Origin: Mesorhizobium waimense
Lineage (GTDB): Bacteria; Pseudomonadota; Alphaproteobacteria; Rhizobiales; Rhizobiaceae
DNA: 64,000 bases
NCBI RefSeq assembly: GCF_003601975.1
Contig: NZ_QZWZ01000010.1
Span: forward strand, 62,001 to 126,000
Direction of reading: 5' to 3'
The position numbers and the translations under genes are program-made. Under the pieces are notes generated by a model that made no database searches, had not been told where the DNA came from, and saw only the letters and a program-made list of their open reading frames with translations. Positions 60,909-64,000 of the stretch are shown in pieces; the first letter of the stretch is position 1, and every line of letters begins with the position of its first letter.

Positions 60909-62552
60909 TCAATGCTCGATCGGCCCCTTCGCCATGACCAGCGCGGTGCCGGCGGTCGTCGGCCGCTCGATCATGCGCCGGACGCGGGGCGGCTCGCTGC
61001 CGCTGTGCAGCGCCCGTATGCGCTCGCCGATGACGGCGTCGGCATGGGTGGCGCGCCTGTTGTGGCGGATGTATTCGAGCCAGGTCGGCGTGTGGTAGTG
61101 CTCGATCCAGATCGCCGGATTTTCGAGGTCGCGCGCCAATGTCCAGTTGCGGGCACCGTCGCGGCGGCGGATGCGGCCGCGCTCGGCCATGGTGGCAAGG
61201 AACTCCGGCACGTCCTCGTCACGGATGATGTATTCGATCATGATGGCGATCGGGCCGCTGCGCGGCTTGAGGTCGAGCCCGAGAGGCGGCTCCTTGAAGC
61301 GGTTGAGCGGATCGAGATTGAGCACCGCCTGCTGCGGCAACGGCAGGAAAAGGCCGATGGCGCCGCCCGCCAGCATTGCGATGCTTGCCACGATCAGCGC
61401 GGTCTCGGCGCCATGCGCGTCGGCGACGACGCCCCAGATCCAACTGCCCAGCGCGATGCCGCCGAAGGTCGCCGTCTGGTAGACCGAGAGCACCCGGCCG
61501 ACCACCCAACGCGGTGTCGACATCTGCACCGTGACGTTGAAATGCGACAGCGCGATCACCCAGCAGGCGCCGCCGACGAGCAGTCCGAGCGAGGTCTGCC
61601 AGGCGTGGTCGCTGATGGCGGCGTTGAAAGCGCACACGGCGAAGCCGGCGAAAGCCATGCGCACCATCGTCTCGCTCGACAGCAACTGCCGCAGCCGCAC
61701 GCTGATCAGCGCCCCGCCGACCGCGCCGATGCCGAAGGCGCCGAGCATGATGCCGTAGGTCAGGGCGTCGCCCTTGACGACATCGCGCGCCACCAGCGGC
61801 AGCAAGGCGAGTACCGCGCCGGCGCTGAAGCCGAAGGCAAACCCCCTGACCAGGACCTTGCCGATGTTGGGCGACATGGCGACATAGCGCAGGCCGGCGC
61901 CCATCGCCGCTCCCAGCGTCTCGCGCGGCAGCGTCGACACCGGCAAATCCGGCTTCCAGCGAAACAGCACGATGATCAGGCCGACATAGCTCAATGCGTT
62001 GGCGGCGAAAGCGGCGGCAGCACCCGCCGCGGCGACGATAATGCCGCCGATCGCCGGGCCGACGCTGCGCGTCAGATTGAAGCCCAGTGAGTTCAGCGCG
62101 ACGGCTGCCGGCAGCTTGGCGCGCGGCACCATATCGCCGACCGAGGCCTGCCATGACGGATTGTTCAGCGCCGTGCCGCTGTCGATCAGGAAGGTGAAGG
62201 CAAGAAGCGTCCACGGCGTTATCAAGCCGAGGTAAGTGAAGATGGTCAGAAGCACCGAAACGACCAGCATGAAAGTCTGTGCGACCAGCATCACCTTGCG
62301 ACGGTCGAAGCTGTCGGCGATGGCGCCCGCAACCAGCGCAAACAGCATGATCGGCAAGGTGGTCGAGGCCTGGACGAGCGCGACCTGATAGGACGAGGTG
62401 GCGATCGAGGTCATCATCCAGGCGGCGCCGACGCCCTGGATTAGGCCGCCGAAATTCGACACCAGGCTGGCCGACCATACGGCCCGGAAAATGCCGTGCC
62501 GGAAGGGCGCCAGCGCCGAGACGCGTTCGCCGCCCGGCTCGTCATCGATCAT
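60909..62552 (-). CDS. MFS exporter (MFS_3/EntS-like) with C-terminal cytoplasmic extension
   Basis: The 547-residue protein has twelve membrane segments and the RRKVM loop of MFS (IADSFDRRKVMLVAQT), with GFNLTRSVGPAIGGIIVAA as in the MFS_3 (transmembrane secretion effector) family. The last about 110 residues, from IAIMIEYIIRDEDVPEFLAT, form a soluble ABM-like domain. Family members export siderophores or other small molecules; substrate unknown. Start ATG at 62552. Confidence 0.88.
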   Translation of the reverse strand: MIDDEPGGERVSALAPFRHGIFRAVWSASLVSNFGGLIQGVGAAWMMTSIATSSYQVALVQASTTLPIMLFALVAGAIADSFDRRKVMLVAQTFMLVVSVLLTIFTYLGLITPWTLLAFTFLIDSGTALNNPSWQASVGDMVPRAKLPAAVALNSLGFNLTRSVGPAIGGIIVAAAGAAAAFAANALSYVGLIIVLFRWKPDLPVSTLPRETLGAAMGAGLRYVAMSPNIGKVLVRGFAFGFSAGAVLALLPLVARDVVKGDALTYGIMLGAFGIGAVGGALISVRLRQLLSSETMVRMAFAGFAVCAFNAAISDHAWQTSLGLLVGGACWVIALSHFNVTVQMSTPRWVVGRVLSVYQTATFGGIALGSWIWGVVADAHGAETALIVASIAMLAGGAIGLFLPLPQQAVLNLDPLNRFKEPPLGLDLKPRSGPIAIMIEYIIRDEDVPEFLATMAERGRIRRRDGARNWTLARDLENPAIWIEHYHTPTWLEYIRHNRRATHADAVIGERIRALHSGSEPPRVRRMIERPTTAGTALVMAKGPIEH

Positions 62553-62719
62553 CAATACTGTCCCGCCTGATTACGTCCGTACCCCTCACCGTCATGCCAC
62601 CCATGGAGGCTGAGCAGACGAACACCACTTCGAAAAAGGCCATGGTCCAACAACAGGATAGCACGGCAAAAATACGTCCGGACGCAACTAATCCAAAGGT
62701 CTTGCCGCTCTGGACCAAT
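62553..62719. other. Intergenic region between MFS and asparagine synthetase genes
   Basis: About 167 bases lie upstream of the MFS gene start and after the asparagine synthetase stop. They should hold the MFS promoter. No terminator hairpin with a T-run is evident. Confidence 0.35.
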
Positions 62720-64000
62720 TTACGTCTGATCATTCCTGGCCGCGGCGTGCAGTGTCTCGGTGAGTTTTTCCGTCGTCTCGCCGCCGGCATGGAGGCGCAG
62801 GAAGAGTTCCATGCCGACAAGCCTCAGCCTCGAGGCCACGTCACGCCTGGCCAGCCCGACAAAATCGTCGATGGAAGCGGCAGGCCATTTCATCGCATCG
62901 CGCAAGAACCCGCCACGCAGCAGACCATGAATGCCGGCGGTGAAGTGGGGCGAGATCTCGAAGCCGACCTTGGGCGCATGGATGTTTTCGCGCGGGATGT
63001 GTTTTTCGGCGACCTTCTTCAAAAGCCATTTTCCGGTTTTGTCGCGGTATTTGTGGCGCCTCGGCAGATGGATCGCGTAGTCGATCAACCGGTTTTCGAG
63101 GAACGGAACCCTGAGTTCCACCGAGGCCGCCATGCTCAGCCGGTCGTGCCGGTGCAGCAGGTCCTGCAAATGCGAGTACATGTCGAAGAAGCAGCTTCCC
63201 AGGAAGGCTCGGTCGGTCAGTGGCGTCACCGGCTGAAGCCGGTCGAAGATTTCGGGCTGCAGGAAATTCAGGTCCGGCGACAAGGCCCGCAGGACCGCAT
63301 TGTGGCTCCAGCCTCCGCCATGGCCGATCGACCTGCTGAATGGCGCCTGGCGAAGGCGCTGAAATTTCCGGTCCAGCCAGCGCTTCGAGCGAAACAGCCG
63401 CGCCGGCCAGGACCACGCACGCCAGGCTCTCATGCTTGAGGCCTGCCACGCGTAGCCGCCAAAAAGCTCGTCGGCGCCTTCGCCGGTCAGCAGAACCTTG
63501 ACGCCGTCGGCCCGACACTGTTCGGCCATCGCCATTAGCCCGACATGGCTTGCATGCCAGCCGTCGCTTTCGAGATGCCAGATCACTTTTGGCCAGAGCT
63601 CGAAGAACCGGTTCCTGTCGACCGGCACCCGGCGCAGGCTGACGCCGACATGGCGGCCGGTCCGTTCGGCGTTCGCGGCCTCGCTGTGGCCGAGAAGGGG
63701 GTCGACGACATAGCCGTGGATTTCTGGCCTGAACCGCTTCGCCAGTGCGGTGATCAGGCCGGAATCGACCCCGCCGCTGCAGGCCGCGGCGATGCTGGTG
63801 TCGGCAATGCAGTGAAGCTCGACGCTGTCTTCGAGCAGTGTCTGGAGCGTCGCCATCTGCACCGCATCGGAGGCGGTATCGCCGGTGATGCGCGCCGTCT
63901 CCAGCACATCGAGTACATGCCAGAAGCGGCGCTTCTCAATGCCGCCATCGGTGATCTTCCACAGGCCGGCGGGCGGCAGCCGCTCGATCCCCTCGAACAG
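62720..64000 (-). CDS. Asparagine synthetase (glutamine-hydrolysing), C-terminal part; 5' end beyond window
   Basis: The frame is open to the right edge of the window, so the N-terminal glutaminase domain lies outside it. The visible part holds the synthetase domain: the interdomain RLPPAGLWKI, the PP-loop ACSGGVDSGLITAL, LLTGEGADELFGGY, and ELRVPFLENRLIDYAIHLP near the C-terminus. The PP-loop ends SGG rather than SSS, as in many AsnB-like polysaccharide or antibiotic paralogues. It could be an AsnB homologue serving a surface polysaccharide locus. Confidence 0.88.
   Translation of the reverse strand: MFEGIERLPPAGLWKITDGGIEKRRFWHVLDVLETARITGDTASDAVQMATLQTLLEDSVELHCIADTSIAAACSGGVDSGLITALAKRFRPEIHGYVVDPLLGHSEAANAERTGRHVGVSLRRVPVDRNRFFELWPKVIWHLESDGWHASHVGLMAMAEQCRADGVKVLLTGEGADELFGGYAWQASSMRAWRAWSWPARLFRSKRWLDRKFQRLRQAPFSRSIGHGGGWSHNAVLRALSPDLNFLQPEIFDRLQPVTPLTDRAFLGSCFFDMYSHLQDLLHRHDRLSMAASVELRVPFLENRLIDYAIHLPRRHKYRDKTGKWLLKKVAEKHIPRENIHAPKVGFEISPHFTAGIHGLLRGGFLRDAMKWPAASIDDFVGLARRDVASRLRLVGMELFLRLHAGGETTEKLTETLHAAARNDQT

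Overview
The window looks like a chromosomal segment of a Rhizobiales alphaproteobacterium, most likely Mesorhizobium or a close relative. It is GC-rich, and it carries homospermidine synthase, an Omp10-type lipoprotein, a DUF680 protein, BTLCP-type transglutaminase-like and DUF882 proteins, and rhizobial-type flagellar genes. It also holds dispersed palindromic repeats of the kind scattered through Mesorhizobium genomes. No function here was confirmed by a database search; all calls rest on recognised motifs and context.

Layout. 1-12.2 kb: glutamate synthase (gltB end, gltD), an SGNH/DUF459 protein, an MltB-type lytic transglycosylase, galU, a large outer-membrane beta-barrel protein, an arabinose-5-phosphate isomerase (LPS/KDO), an SPFH-NfeD pair and hemH. 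12.3-23 kb: a secreted 5'-nucleotidase with a LysM tail, an Omp10-like lipoprotein, homospermidine synthase, a pabB-pabC-yciI-N-demethylase operon, a membrane-anchored helix-hairpin-helix protein and pepF. 23-32.9 kb: an NtrC-type regulator, a DUF882 peptidase, a tRNA-Gln(UUG), a small His/Lys-rich secreted protein, eda, trhO, an NTF2-like protein, a DUF533 protein, a probable anti-Shine-Dalgarno sRNA, an SDR and an aminotransferase. 33-42.4 kb: GNAT, a CDF metal exporter, a DenD-like dehydrogenase, NicO and DUF1007 metal-transport proteins, an amidase-LysR pair, and ornithine/lysine decarboxylase behind a long structured leader, followed by a GNAT.

42.45-47.35 kb is an accessory patch bounded by identical 21-bp direct repeats that match a terminator stem. 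It contains gene remnants (nucleoside hydrolase, methyltransferase, DNA ligase), small zinc-ribbon proteins, and a gene pair encoding a membrane-anchored coiled-coil protein and a secreted protein with three 24-residue repeats. 47.4-58.5 kb holds flagellar genes (flhA, fliR, a FliJ-like protein, flgJ, a FlgN-like protein). They are split by about 6 kb of unrelated genes, including a twice-frameshifted SARP-hydrolase gene. 58.6-64 kb: an ABM monooxygenase, a ClC channel with CBS domains, an MFS exporter and the 3' part of an asparagine synthetase.

Functional links: the decarboxylase (putrescine or cadaverine) can feed homospermidine synthase. The CDF and NicO/DUF1007 genes form a metal-homeostasis cluster. 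galU, the isomerase, the beta-barrel protein and the lipoprotein serve the envelope. The most notable observations are the decarboxylase leader with two anti-SD copies, the candidate sRNA, the 21-bp-repeat-bounded island, and the split flagellar locus.
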